A stretch of DNA of 64,000 bases from Gari tellinella. Lineage: Eukaryota; Mollusca; Bivalvia; Cardiida; Psammobiidae. This document shows positions 52,154-63,027 of the stretch, in pieces. Position 1 is the stretch's first letter; every line of letters begins with the position of its first letter. Both the position numbers and the translations under genes were made by a program. Under the pieces are notes generated by a model that worked only from the letters and a program-made list of their open reading frames with translations, did not search any database and was not told the origin of the DNA. Where the stretch lies: the NCBI GenBank assembly GCA_922989275.2, contig OV277871.1, positions 63,013,848 to 63,077,847 of the forward strand, in the 5' to 3' direction.

Positions 52154-52393
52154 CAGTGGAGAATATATTATTACTTTCCGTTTAAACGAAACGAAACGCA
52201 AACACAATTTGAAAGTATGGAGAAAATAACATATTTATGAAAATGTAGGCAATTTGTTTTAATCTGAGTGGCACATAGTTTGGAGCCTGATCAGACACCA
52301 GGTTACCCAAATCTGGCTCCAAACTGTTTGCAATTGAGGTAAGGTTTTAGAAAATAGGCGTTGATTGGAAAAGAACAACGTATCAACCAGTTG
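52154..52393. repeat. Family B element, worn
   Basis: TA then CAGTGGAGAATATATTATTAC; GTTTAAACGAAACGAAACGC; core-1 hairpin with a broken apex (GACACCAGGTTACCCAAATC). Right end eroded. Confidence 0.6.
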
Positions 52394-52417
52394 TACATAC
52401 ACCCTTTGTTAGCTATA

Positions 52418-52641
52418 CGGTGGAGAAAACGAAATTCTTTCCCAATAAACGCGTTTACGCCAAATCTCTTATTTCCCTTTACAAACAGTTTGTAGCCTGA
52501 TCAGACGCCAAACTGTTTGCCGTCAAGGTGAAAAACAAGATTCAGAATTGTCAAAAAATTTACTATTTTTCTTATTTTAGTGCGTTTCGTTTGCGTTTCG
52601 TTGCGTTTGTACGAGAAAGAATAACGTTGTTTTCTCCACTG
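52418..52641. mobile_element. Family B element with collapsed hairpin
   Basis: CGGTGGAGAAAACGAAATTC and ACGTTGTTTTCTCCACTG, TA-flanked. The core reads AACAGTTTGTAGCCTGATCA then directly GACGCCAAACTGTTTGCC, so the apical stem is deleted. Confidence 0.7.
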
Positions 52642-53195
52642 TACCTATGTGAACACGTACACGTATGTCAGTTTGATCAACAACCATTTCTGTGTTAATT
52701 AAACGACCAATCAATAGATTCTTCATGTTTTGATACAAATGACTGTTTCTAATGTAAATGTATCACTTCTACTGCTAACAGCGTTTATTGACCTTTATAG
52801 AACAATGGAGACCACGATCAGACCGATCCTGACGGAGTTGTAAGGTCTGGATCCCCACTGTTTTGTTCTTATATGATCTGTTAGACACGAGTATGCACTC
52901 TTTTCAAAGGGACAACTGTTCTTAATTATTAAGCAATGATATATCTTAGATGGGTGGTTGCTGTCCATAATAGGTTGCGTTTTATCTATGAATATTTAAC
53001 GAGATAGGGGTAAGACAATGCAGAAAACATTCTGCATCATCTATCGCGCATAGATTCGCACGACTTTACGAATCTCATTGCGCTTATGCCATCGTTTGGT
53101 ATTCTAACCGTTTCCACCATAGCTTTGGGACAATTGTACTATTATTTGCGCAAAAATTCGAAAACGACCTAGCGATTTGTTCTATTGCATTTGTA

Positions 53196-53376
53196 CAGTC
53201 GAAACTCGGTAATTCGAACTCGCGTTACTTCGAACATACCCATATTTCAAAGTAAGCCACGTTTTAACTATGAAATACGGGTATTCTCGACTTAAACGAG
53301 ATAGACTTATCCAAATTCATCTTATGAAATACTGGTACAATCGATTTAAGCGAGTTCAAAGTATCGAGTTCCGACT
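53196..53376. mobile_element. Miniature element with CAGTCGAAACTCGG ends
   Basis: TA at 53,194-53,195 and 53,377-53,378. Ends CAGTCGAAACTCGGTAATTC and complement GTATCGAGTTCCGACTG. The interior repeats GAACTCGCGTTACTTCG and TTAAGCGAGTTCAAAG. A TA target and CAGT start again suggest Tc1/mariner-type. Confidence 0.65.
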
Positions 53377-53565
53377 GTATTTACTATATAGTCAGTATCT
53401 TGCTGTTTTATAACTGGCTAGACCGATAGATTACTGCTCAAATTGCTCACATAAAGCATTCCATATGAGACAAAGACTCAAATATGATATTTGTTCAAAA
53501 ATTATTTTATTATACACATGTATATAATTTTACTATATATTATTGGTTGTTGGCTTTGTTACAGG

Positions 53566-53571
53566 AAAATA
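53566..53571 (+). promoter_or_regulatory. Candidate polyadenylation signal (AATAAA)
   Basis: AATAAA is followed by a possible cleavage site about 20 bases on and a GT-rich TGTTTGTGTTTC. It could end the claudin-like transcript, but no exon links it to that gene. Confidence 0.25.
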
Positions 53572-53739
53572 AAGTATTTTGAACTAAAATGAACTGTTTG
53601 TGTTTCTTATTCAATAATGACTTCTGCCATTGAAAGATGATTTCCTACCTGACTGATGTGAAATTGTGACGGAAGACGTGATATACTGCAAACTTGTTGT
53701 GTTTGGTTTACTGTTCATAATGATTGAGTTTGTAAACGT

Positions 53740-54060
53740 CTTGTCGAGACGCATGACTTTTTAAAACTTATTAACCTATGCAACTTTTAATGGACAATTC
53801 CAATGCCCCATTATGTCTAGTCCATTTTCGACTATTTAGGGTTGATTTTAACATTATATTGAAAAGTAAAATCAAACAGTGAAGACCCCGATCAGAGGGA
53901 TTATGCTTGAGCCCTATGATCAATGTCTACACTGATTTTTGAAAGTACGAGGGTTGATCAGAAAGTTCGCGGAAAAGTACAAGGGTACTCTTCATATACA
54001 CACTGTTTATAAATGACGAATATATTCGTCGCTAGGTTTGAACAAGTTAAGGCAAATATA
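53740..54060. repeat. Decayed family G element
   Basis: AATGGACAATTCCAATGCCC, AATCAAACAGTGAAGACCCCG, GATCAGAGGGATTATG, CCTATGATCAATGTCTACACTG and ACACTGTTTATAAATGACG, with an insertion (GAGGGTTGATCAGAAAGTTC) near 53,950. Confidence 0.5.
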
Positions 54061-54064
54061 ATGA

Positions 54065-54600
54065 ATGAAATAAAACCCTGTTTTTACCTTTACCTTGCAA
54101 TAACCAGTCAATTGCCTTTAAAATGGCAATGCTCATGCAATAGAGCTGACAAAAAGGTTGTGCATTTACCCTTTTTTTTTTTTTAAATATCATAAAATAG
54201 GAAAATTATGCTGTCTAGTCAAACTGTTGTTAAAAGGCCACTAAAACAATTCATTGATAACACGCTTGATGATCGTTTTGTACGGATGAAAGCTTAATTA
54301 ACAAAAATCAGATGATTGTGTTTCAGAGTTATTTGCCTTTGTTGTACTCAGCTGTACAAGTTAGTCGAATAAATCAGATTCCAGTATTTTGTTTCAAACT
54401 CTGGTGTCTACAAATGTGAATGGAATTAGGTTAAACCCTTTTGATTATAGGTGAAACTCGAAGGTAATACTATGCAGTACATAAGGTGAGCGGTATCAAG
54501 GCCTGTAATGCCCTCCTGTCGACTGTAAACTTGGGTATTTTACCTTTCATATTTTAACTATTCACTTAGCATTTTAAAATACACTGTCTTCTGACAACGC
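54065..54600. other. No recognised gene
   Basis: AT-rich, no splice-bounded frames, no known repeat ends. Confidence 0.3.
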
Positions 54601-54601
54601 A

Positions 54602-55440
54602 CGCCAGTTATAACCGAGAATGATTGTTTGTCTATACCGAACCATCAAGAACAATTCAGACCAAGAAAAACTACAAACGGACCTAACCAACCTGGAAACC
54701 TGGGCAAAAAATTGGGGTATGAGATTCAATGCCAAAAAATGCTACATACTTTCTATAAACAAAACAAAATCCAAATTCTATCAACTCACGGAAGGAAAAT
54801 TGCAGAAAAACGGCATACATCTCAGTAGTTAGATCATTTTTGGGGTATGGCGCAACCATCTGGAATCCATACCTCAAGGGGGACATAGACAATTAAACTA
54901 GAAAAATCAGAATAGGGCTATTAGGTTCATAAAAAGAACTACAAGGACAGAGAGACAGGAACAATCACAAGAATGATAGAACAACTGGAACTGGAGACGC
55001 TTGAAGACAGGAGACTGAGCCTCAGACTAATACTAATGCATAAGGTAGTAGAGTGCCTGGTACCAGCTCTGCCAACATCCACTTTCACAAAACCGGCAAA
55101 ACCAAGAAGAAACACCAAAGCAACCAAATTCAAAGATTTCAGTACAATATTTGAAATAATATAATAGAAAACCAAATCTGCAACAATACAAGAGGGCTCA
55201 CAGTACAAAATGTATAGCAAGACAAACACTCGTTCTTTGTGGACACGGTGATACAATGGAACAAACTGCCAGACAGCACAGTGCATGCTGATTCCGTATA
55301 GGCTTTCAAAACAGCCCTGTGAGATTATCGCCAATAATATGGCAACACTTCTTACCCGCCTTGTGCCTTTATTGGATTCTACGATGTATTGATACAAATA
55401 CAGATACATATACAGATACAGAAGTTGAAGTTGAAGAATG
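54602..55440 (+). pseudogene. Truncated, internally deleted LINE reverse transcriptase (jockey-like group)
   Basis: 54,620-54,830 encodes YRTIKNNSDQEKLQTDLTNL, then ETWAKNWGMRFNAKKCYILS, the RT thumb-side region after the catalytic YADD box. A deletion joins this to GATIWNPYLKG in another frame, then NRAIRFIKR, then 54,964-55,160 TITRMIEQLELETLEDRRLSL, then RSLWTR...WNKLPD. Frames change several times and stops are present. It ends with TACAGATACATATACAGATA and GAAGTTGAAGTTGAAG, the simple-repeat 3' tail usual for such elements. It is a 5'-truncated dead copy. Confidence 0.75.
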
Positions 55441-55462
55441 AGATTGACGAAAACGGCCAACG

Positions 55463-56802
55463 CGGTAGGCCTAAAACACGAAATGGAAATACTTTGGCGA
55501 AATGGACGGAATGGAAATTTTGATGGCGAAATGGAATTTTATTTTTTGGAAATCAGTTATATTAGCATAGAATAAAGTTTTAAATAAAAAATTATTGTTT
55601 CTGTAGATATAAAAACTAGTTTTAAGACAGATGTCAGTGATTTAAAATCGATTTTGCATACTTGAGAGTAGATATATCTCTATATATGAGAATATTTCCA
55701 TTCCGCCATGGCGAAATGGAAATTTATATTAAGGAAATATTCTTTAGGCAATGAAAAAACAAAAGTAAATCGCTTCCACCTGTCTTAAAACTAGTTTCTA
55801 TTGATATTCTATGTAAACTGAAACAATAAATCTTGATTTAAAACTTTATTCTATGCTATAATAACTGATTTCCTTAAAACAAATTTCCATTTCGCCATGG
55901 CGGAATGGAAATATTCTTCATATATCGAGATTTATCTGCTCTCAAGTATGAAAAAAAAGGTTTTTAAATCACTGCCACCTGTCTTAAAACTAGTTTCAAT
56001 ATTTACTGAAACAATAAATCTTGATTTAAAACTTTATTATTTTATACTAATATAACTGATTTCCTAAAACTAAATTCCCATTTCGCCATGGCGGAATGGA
56101 AATATTCTTCATATACATGTATAGAGATTTATCTACTCTCAGGTATGAAAAATCGGTTTTAAATTACTGCAGATGTTAAGTGCTTGTGTGGCGGCTGTAA
56201 AAAGTCGCCCCGTACTTCATTCTCAGTGTTGTTATACTTTCTGGTCCTTTGGAATCATTGATTTCAGCGCATTTACAGTTGAAAGTTGAATTCCGCTTAA
56301 GCCGGTGCTAGGGGGCGTGAGCACTGTTGCATATTTCAGTATTGCTCATGAACAGACTCAATTAAACCGAGTCTGCGATTTTCAGTATTTGCTTTGTTTT
56401 CTGTGCTTTCAAAGGATCTCCCCTTATTTAGATTTTTTTAAATCATTGCCACCTGTATTAAAACTAGTTTCAATATATACTGAAATAATAAATCTTGATT
56501 TAAAACTTTGTTTTATACTAATATAACTGATTTCCTAAAACTAAATTTCCATTTCGCCATGGTGGAATGGAAATATTCTTATGTATAGATATATATCTAC
56601 TCTCAAGTGTGAAAAATCGGTTTTAAATTACTGCCACCTGTCTAAAACTAGTATCTATATATACAGAAACAATTTTTTTTATTTAAAACTTAATTCTATG
56701 CTTATATATCTGATTTCCGAAAAATAAATTTCCATTCCGCCATCAAAATTTCCATTCCGTCCATTTCGCCAAAATATTTCCATTTCGTGTTTAGGCCAAC
56801 CC
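55463..56802. mobile_element. Fold-back TIR element next to the ALG9 start (family J)
   Basis: Nine-base direct repeats CGGCCAACG (55,454-55,462 and 56,803-56,811) flank it. The ends TAGGCCTAAAACACGAAATGG and CATTTCGTGTTTAGGCCAA are inverted copies, extending through GGCGAAATGGACGGAATGG. The interior is a string of about 170-190 bp units, alternating in orientation, each with TTTCCATTTCGCCATGGCGG and TAAAACTAGTTTC. It holds a nested family K copy. Long inverted ends with a 9 bp duplication suggest a Mutator-like (MULE) non-autonomous element; no transposase is visible. Confidence 0.65.
56173..56436 (+). repeat. Family K dispersed repeat, copy 2, nested in family J
   Basis: Nearly identical to 20,124-20,392, including CAGACTCAATTAAACCGAGTC and AAGGATCTCCCCTTATT. 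It interrupts a family J unit between TTAAATTACTGC and TTAAATCATTGCC. The high identity indicates recent spread. Confidence 0.75.
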
Positions 56803-56853
56803 CGGCCAACGTCGGTCGTGAATAAGTCCGTGTTTTATGCTATTCCATTAAAG

Positions 56854-56933
56854 ATGTCAGCCTCCGCGAAGCGCCGGAGCGGTGGAACAAAATCTGTTAA
56901 AGAACTGGCTGCATTTACTAGAAAACAATCAAA
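56854..56933 (+). CDS. ALG9: ALG9 exon 1
   Basis: ATG at 56,854 (AAGATGT, A at -3). 26 codons plus two bases, donor AAA|GTAGGT. The two leftover bases AA join T of exon 2 to give N27. The N-terminus is poorly conserved in the family, so this exon is supported mainly by frame, phase and position. Confidence 0.7.
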
Positions 56934-59900
56934 GTAGGTATTCCTAAATAAGAATGAATCCCTACTTTTCCTGGCAAGTTCTAACAGTTTGCAATCTCTG
57001 ATTGTCGTGTTAATGGTATGTTGATATTATGGGAGTCTTCGACCCAGTACATATTCGCCCTATTTAATCATTTACTCAATAAGATACGCACTTTTACGTA
57101 TTTAATTAATTCATCCACTGAAGAAAATAGTTGAATTTTATACAGTTATGATTGTTCAACTTGAAGAAACATTTCCTATATCCTAGCAGATGGTTAGAGC
57201 CCTAGAGGTAGCAAAGCCAAAGGATTTAAAAAAAAAATAAAAAATTCTGGGATATTTTGTGGTTAATGGGTACATCTTAACCTAAACATGTATATAAGAA
57301 ACAAAAACATGATGTTAAAGTACAACACTTGAAAAAATGAAAAAATAAAATGACACAATGACACGCCCCCTTTGGACCGTGGCCGAGTTTTAATATTATA
57401 TATAAATGTCGCGTTTAACTTTTTTTCCCGTCAGTTTTTTAGTATTGAAAACTTCAAGTGGCCTCATGGTACACTTATTTCCGGTTATTTAAAATATTCG
57501 GAATGTTATTTCTTGTGGTTTGATCCCGATCTCGCTTTAAATAAAGGGTGTTTAAGCTCGAGAAAAAATGTACATATTGTTGGTTTGGAAGCCATTGAGT
57601 CATGCATAGTAATGAGATCCCAATGGCCACAGCCCCTTTTGGCGTTGGGCATTGCTACTAGAGGCTTCAATAATCTAGGTTAGCGTCAAATCCGGATAGC
57701 AAAAGCAAACAGTCAAAAATTGCTTTTCCACTCTCAAAATGGACTGAAAACTGAAACATAATTTAAGTTAATAACATTTGCCCTAGTAGAATATTCTAAA
57801 TAAAATAGCCGTGCTTCACATTAAATCCAATTTTAAAACGTCTATCGAGAGGGGTGCTATTTATAAGACAGTGTCCGGGAGTGTCCAATAGTGTCTGGGC
57901 CTTAAAAAATGCATTTACAGCTTAGATTCTTTGTTTATCCAGCAAAAAAAAGTGATATAAAAAATATTTATCCTTGATTCTTGTCAATTCGCACCTTTCT
58001 TGTCAATTCAACCCCTATTGCAAAGTGTTTCTGCTCACGATCTGGTAGACATTTAGTTCATGAATTCGCTAGATTTGGGTCCCTTTAAAGTCATATTTAC
58101 AGATACCGTATTTTCTCGCGTATAAGACGGGTTTTTTTCCTTCAAATTCTCGATCTGAAGTGGGGGGCTCGTCTTATAAGAGAGTCAAAGAATTTCCTAA
58201 CTTTTTTCCCTATCATTTCAGGTCAAAAGAAGAATCTGAAAAGATCGTGACCAATTTTTTTACCAGAGTACATAATCATATGTTATTCTGTATTTAAAAT
58301 AAAGACAGAGAATAAACATTGATAAAGTACGTTTAGTTTGCTTTTTGATTAACAACTTACCACAATTCCCCCTTAAAATTGCCGAAAATCCAGGTAAGAC
58401 TGTCTATAAACTTCAAAACAATGGGCGTGTTCGATTATCAGTTCCAGAACTGTTTGGAACGATTCCATGGAATTAGTAAATCAAATAAAAACGGAATTGA
58501 ACCCTTGCAAATATGGTAGTCTGGTTCCCTACTTATTACAACTTTGCTGTCGAAGCGTTCGCAAATTGTGCCGGGAACCATGATGATACGTCACAATTCT
58601 GCTCACACCACCTCCTCGGGCAGAATTGATGGAACAGTTCTGGAATTGAATTCCGGTCCATTCGATTTCGATTCCGTCAATCCCGTCAATTCCGGACTGA
58701 TAATCGAACACGCCCATAGTGTAAAGTGCCCGCCATATTTAATCAACATCCGGCGTATTCATATGGCTGACCTCAGTATATAGTGATTGAAGTCTTTCTC
58801 CTACTAGATTTACGTATTATTTGTTTTCATTAATAAAAGGAAATATAAATTACCATACAGGCCTTGGTGTTAAAGAGAGCTATTTAAATTGTCCATGCGC
58901 TTTCTTCATCAAGATTTTAGCGGCAGAACAATACATGTATGCCTCTCAGTCTGGCAATCAATGTATTACGCAACACTGATCACTGGCCCAAACCTTGTGT
59001 TGACTCTTTATATGACACGCTGGGCTGTTAACGGATTATACTCAACACACTTTGCCAGTACACAGGAATGCATTTGATTGCTAGTTTATCTAGCTGCGAC
59101 TGCTTATCAGTTGAAATTGGGCTTCGATCCGTGATTAACTCTATCCACCGTTCGAAGTTTTTTTTTCAAAGTCAGGATCTACCCTTAAATTTCATAATCT
59201 TTTGTACACGCACGCTATTCTTTCATTAAGGTCAGAAAGGTATTTTAAATCAGTAAATTTCATAATTAATGAGTGTAATCAAGCAGTCAAGAAAACTAGT
59301 GACATGGAAGCTAAGTCTTACTGTATAAACACTCCCGTAATTATGTCATTATTCTGTAACACTTGTACAATGCTTTTCATGAAATGAAGGCGGAGCTTTT
59401 TTTGATTGACATCTTAACACTGATCCAGACGTTTGCCGAGAATGGCACTCGGTTGTAGTTACTTTTTTTTGTGTGTTTGAAATATTTGGAATCATGCCCG
59501 TATATTATTGATTGTAAATCTTAATAAGTGTTACTAATATTTAAATTAAAATCTACGAGGGTATTTTAGTATTTTAATTAAAAATATCTACGAACTTGTT
59601 CTTACTCTGAATATGCGAAGCTTTAAATGTAAATAAAGTACACCCAGAACAAAACAATGGTGGGTGTTGAAGAGCGCCGTTAGCGAGTAAAAAAATGTTT
59701 TAATTGCTGAACATTTGCAAGTAAGTAAATCTATTGAACACAGCTAGGAGAATCATAAAGTAGTCTGCCTAGAATTAATTTTACAGACCCGTTTATGGAA
59801 GCATTATTTAAGCTACGCTGTTAAATAGACATGGGTAATTCAATGGAAAAATAAAACTTCGAAGATCGTCACGAAAAAAAAATTCTCGGACCGGCCACGA

Positions 59901-62900
59901 TTTTTCCACCCGTCTTATAAGAGGGTCAAAGCAAAATCCAAGGATTGTCTCCTCAAAGTAGGGGGGCCCGTCTTATACGCGGATCGACTTATACGCGAGA
60001 AAATACGGTAGGTTCATCAAATTATTTCCACGAATAAAAAAAACTGGACCTCCAAATTTGAAATAGAATTGGGTTTTTTTTAAATCGAAGATGTCATTTT
60101 ACCTATGCAATTGTAACTTTTTACTGATAATTGTAAAATAATAATTTTAAAACGAAATCATTCACAATTATCACCAACATATCACCAACATATTTCGATT
60201 GCATGTAATGGACTATAGCATTTATAGTCATTTATAGAACTGCACTGTTTTTGAAAATGACAATGCCATTTTGATCTACATATAGCGTTTTTTAATACGG
60301 TAGTTTTTAGTCTTTTCTATACTTTGTTCTATGTTTTTAGGCCAGATCGGTGATACATCCCTCACCCTGATTCATGGTAAATTTGCCTATAATTTTCTGT
60401 GGCTTACATAGAGAACTGTCAAAAATCTCCCATTAACTGGCATACTGCCAAATCCATGAAAAATGAATGAGTAAATAACAAACCAGCTTTGAAATATTTC
60501 TTCCTTCAGTCGGCTGTATTGTTATTTCAGTGAGCCTGTGTTACCCCCACAAACTATAGATGATGATGATGATGAGCCATGGACACCTGGTGCTTACACT
60601 GTGTTCAAGATTATTATGTCTGCCCGACTGTGTGCTGCTGCTTGGAATATTGTTGGTGATTGTGATGAAACATTCAACTATTGGGAACCGGTATAACTTC
60701 AATACATACATGTGATACATCAGCCCTTTTTATGGCATTTTTGGGACGAATATTTGGCCCATTCCCCAATCCAAAAAATATACTTTTTCCCCCCAAATTT
60801 GGTCAAAATTCCCCAATGCTTGAAAAAGCCTTGTTTTGTCTAAAAGTCAATGAATTTGATATGAAAATTTCCGCCAAAAGGTTCATTTTCAATTCCAAAT
60901 TGCTCCATCCAACCCCAAAACCATTTAAAAAAGGACTATGTAACATATATGTCCACAACTTGACATACCTATATACATGTAACACATAATATGTTTTTTA
61001 TTATGCTAATTTTTTTTTCAATGGACTAGCTTGCTTTTTTAAAATAACCACATTTTACCAGTTTAAGTTGAATGTTTAGGGCTGTGTTCTCAGAAAGTAA
61101 GTCAATTGTAAACAAATAGTGTAGACCCTGATCAGAGGTCTCCTGAAGGGGCCCATCTGATCAGGGTCTTCATTATTTGCAAAGGATACATTTACTAGTC
61201 TTAGTAGTTCCATGCATGGTATGCATTATATTCATTATGTAAAAACTTCTTTGTTTGTAAATTTTACTTTGTTTTAAAGTCATATTTTCTTTATTATGAT
61301 AACGCATTAACCCATTACCCCATAGCATATTTCTAGTATTGAAGATAGGAGACCACTTAAAGCAGGTTGAAAGTAATGCAGAATGTGCCTTACTTTCAGC
61401 CTGCTTTAAGCTACCATCTGCTTGAATAAATAAAATATTTCTTAAGATGTATATTCATGACTGTGAAAAATGGAACTATTTTCTTCAGTGCAGCAATAAA
61501 TTAAAGGCATAAAAAGGCTTATTAATGAGGTAATGGGTAAAATGTTTCTTTATTACAAGAACATATGAAATTTTGCCTTCTCCATGAGTTGATTCTAATT
61601 AATCAGTCCAATGACAGAATTTTATACAGACAGTCACATAATTGAGAATCTTAGCTTGTAACAGTGACTGTTTATTGTTTTAAAAACAGGTGTCCTCCAA
61701 GCCCACATAGAAGCATCTTTAGCACATTTAATTTATTCATGCACCAAAGAAAATAACTCCAATTTATACAGTCATAAACATACTTCAAAAGAAATAGATT
61801 CTATATCCTAGCAGATGGGAGCTTAACCCATTACCCTATAAATGCACCTTTTTATGCCTTTCATTTATTCCTCCACTGAAGAAAAAAGTTCCAATTTATA
61901 CAGTTGCGAATATTTAACATTAGAAATAATTTCTATATTCTAGCAGCTGGTAGCACCTTAAGGTGCATTCTGCTTTACTTTTAACCTCCTTTAAGTGGTC
62001 ACCTGTTTTCAAAACTAGAAACATGCTGTGGGGTAATGGGTTGAAGCAGGCTGAATGTAAAGCAGAATGTGCTTTTAACTTAAATTAAGTGATCCCGGGG
62101 ATTCCCCTGTCTTCAAAACTAGAAAGCCTAAGTGGTAAAGGGTTAAAACAGACTGAAAGTAAAACAGATTGTGTCTTAAGTTATGATGCATTATTCTTTA
62201 CTTTCAGCTTCTTTAAGGTACCGTCTGCTAGGATAAAAAAATATATTCTTACAGTATATATTTATAAATGTATGAAGTAGAACCGTTTCCTCAGTGGAGG
62301 AATGATTTAAAGGCTTAAAAAGGCTTATTTCTTGAGTAATGAGTTAAGACTTTGCAATGTCTAAGAGATCTGTCACTTCGATTGTTTGTTTTTCAGACGC
62401 ATTACCTGATGTTTGGTAAAGGGTTTCAGACGTGGGAATATTCACCAGTGTATGCCATCAGGTCGTACGCCTACATTCTCCTACACACGCTGCCTATGAG
62501 GCTATATGCAGCAATATTCACTCCTAACCCTGTAAGTATTATGTGTCCCCTCTAAACCGGACATGTGTGTGGGGACAACATAAACTTAGAGCGGTTTCCA
62601 ACTTTTCAGTTTAGACAGATTTTCTAGTATGGAAGATAGCTGACCACTTAAAGCAGGTTTAAAGTAAAGACACATTCTGCTTTAATTTTAACCTACTTTA
62701 AGCTATCATCTACTAGAATAAAGAAAATATTTCTGATGATACATATTCATGAATGTATAAAGGGCGTATTTATGGTGTAATTTAAAATAAAGAAGGGATG
62801 GAAACAGGACCAAATGTATAACACTTAAAGCGGGTTGAAAGTGAAGCAGAATGCACATCAAGGGATTTTATGGCATTTAACTTGTGATCTGTTTGTAAAT

Positions 62901-63027
62901 TTTGAATACTGTTATCAGTATTAGGGTTGTGTGATATTATGATTGTGTGCTTTAAGGTGATGCTGTTTTTCTTCACAAGATGTGTGCTAGCCTTTGTCTG
63001 TACCCTGTGTGAAGTCTACCTCTATAA
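56854..63027 (+). CDS. ALG9: ALG9 alpha-1,2-mannosyltransferase, exons 1-4 (5' part of the gene)
   Basis: ALG9 is an ER-membrane GT-C (GT22) enzyme that adds mannoses from dolichol-phosphate-mannose to the lumenal dolichol-linked oligosaccharide for N-glycosylation. Exons 56,854-56,933, 60,531-60,690, 62,397-62,531 and 62,957-63,027 splice in frame to 148 residues. Family landmarks: FKIIMSARLCAA, DCDETFNYWEP (residues 70-80, with the conserved acidic D72-E73 of the first lumenal loop), FGKGFQTWEYSPVYAIRSYA and TRCVLAFVCTLCEVYLY. An acidic run DDDDDE (37-42) precedes the first helix. The start is the first ATG after a stop-rich leader, giving a basic N-terminus MSASAKRRSGG. The remaining exons, about three quarters of the protein, lie beyond 64,000. 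Confidence 0.93.
56940..58100. other. ALG9 intron 1, proximal part
   Basis: A family D trace is at about 57,115-57,195 (CCACTGAAGAAAATAGTTG, TCCTAGCAGATGG). A 103-codon open frame at 57,372-57,683 has no recognised domain and I do not call it a gene. Confidence 0.35.
58106..60008. mobile_element. 1.9 kb TIR element in ALG9 intron 1
   Basis: TA at 58,104-58,105 and 60,009-60,010. Ends CCGTATTTTCTCGCGTATAA and complement TTATACGCGAGAAAATACGG. Behind them GTCTTATAAGAGAGTCAAAG and GTCTTATAAGAGGGTCAAAG also face each other... both within about 120 bp of an end. CGTATAAGACG-type ends occur on miniature elements in many animals. No transposase frame was found; a second element is nested inside. Confidence 0.7.
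58423..58715. mobile_element. 293 bp TIR element nested in the intron 1 element
   Basis: Ends GGGCGTGTTCGATTATCAGT and complement ACTGATAATCGAACACGCCC, perfect over 19 bp or more. It also has internal inverted pieces (CCAGAACTG and CAGTTCTGG; GGAACGATTCCATGGAATT). A target duplication is not clear, so the superfamily is open. Confidence 0.7.
60015..60525. other. ALG9 intron 1, distal part
   Basis: AT-rich, with a short direct repeat ATCACCAACATAT at 60,169-60,193. No further feature is recognised before the exon 2 acceptor. Confidence 0.35.
60531..60690 (+). CDS. ALG9: ALG9 exon 2
   Basis: Acceptor TGTTATTTCAG, donor CCG|GTATAA. Residues 27-80. Contains the acidic run, the first transmembrane segment and the DCDETFNYWEP motif, diagnostic for ALG9. 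Confidence 0.92.
61076..61205. repeat. Family G fragment with intact hairpin (ALG9 intron 2)
   Basis: AAACAAATAGTGTAGACCCTG pairs with CAGGGTCTTCATTATTTG; apex GGTCTCCTGAAGGGGCCCA. Outer ends lost. Confidence 0.6.
61311..61537. mobile_element. Family D element (ALG9 intron 2)
   Basis: TTAA 61,307-61,310 then CCCATTACCCCATAGC; right end TAATGAGGTAATGGG followed by TAAA. Core-2 hairpin shortened at the apex (GCAGAATGTGCCTTACTTTC). Confidence 0.75.
61740..62142. mobile_element. Outer family D element, split by an inner family D copy
   Basis: ACCAAAGAAAATAACTCCAA, ATACAGTCATAAACATAC and CTATATCCTAGCAGATGGGAG lead to the core-2 TTAA, where the inner copy sits. It resumes GAAGCAGGCTGAATGTAAAG and ends AAGTGGTAAAGGG before TTAA 62,143-62,146. 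Confidence 0.7.
61827..62040. mobile_element. Inner family D element nested in family D
   Basis: TTAA 61,823-61,826 then CCCATTACCCTATAAATGC; right TGTGGGGTAATGGG then TTGA, a one-base-worn TTAA. The left core-2 arm is deleted, so this copy has only the right arm. Confidence 0.75.
62147..62342. repeat. Family D element, third in the cluster
   Basis: Core-2 hairpin (AACAGACTGAAAGTAAAACAG, TTACTTTCAGCTTCTTTAAGG), TACCGTCTGCTAGGATAAA, TTCCTCAGTGGAGGAATG, and the end TTGAGTAATGAG before TTAA 62,343. Confidence 0.6.
62397..62531 (+). CDS. ALG9: ALG9 exon 3
   Basis: Acceptor TGTTTTTCAG, donor CCT|GTAAGT. 45 codons, phase 0 both sides, residues 81-125: THYLMFGKGFQTWEYSPVYA and a following hydrophobic segment. 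FGKGFQTWEYSP corresponds to YGEGFQTWEYSP in vertebrate ALG9. Confidence 0.93.
62620..62800. repeat. Family D element (ALG9 intron 3)
   Basis: TTTTCTAGTATGGAAGATAGC, GACCACTTAAAGCAGGTTTAAAG with complement CTTTAATTTTAACCTACTTTAAG, TACATATTCATGAATGT. A further core-2 left arm (TTAAAGCGGGTTGAAAGTGA) is at 62,825. Confidence 0.6.
62957..63027 (+). CDS. ALG9: ALG9 exon 4
   Basis: Acceptor GTGCTTTAAG (a weak pyrimidine tract), donor TATAA|GTGAGT. Residues 126-148, ending phase 2. Reads VMLFFFTRCVLAFVCTLCEV, matching the second transmembrane helix of ALG9 (FYFLRCLLAFVSCICELYFY in human). Confidence 0.88.

Noticed and set aside
54939..55460. 173-codon minus-strand open frame
   Set aside because: It is the complement of the LINE fragment, with hydrophobic composition produced by the reverse of an RT region.
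57372..57683. 103-codon open frame in ALG9 intron 1
   Set aside because: No recognised domain, no homologous feel, and it lies inside an intron on the same strand. Kept only as a note.
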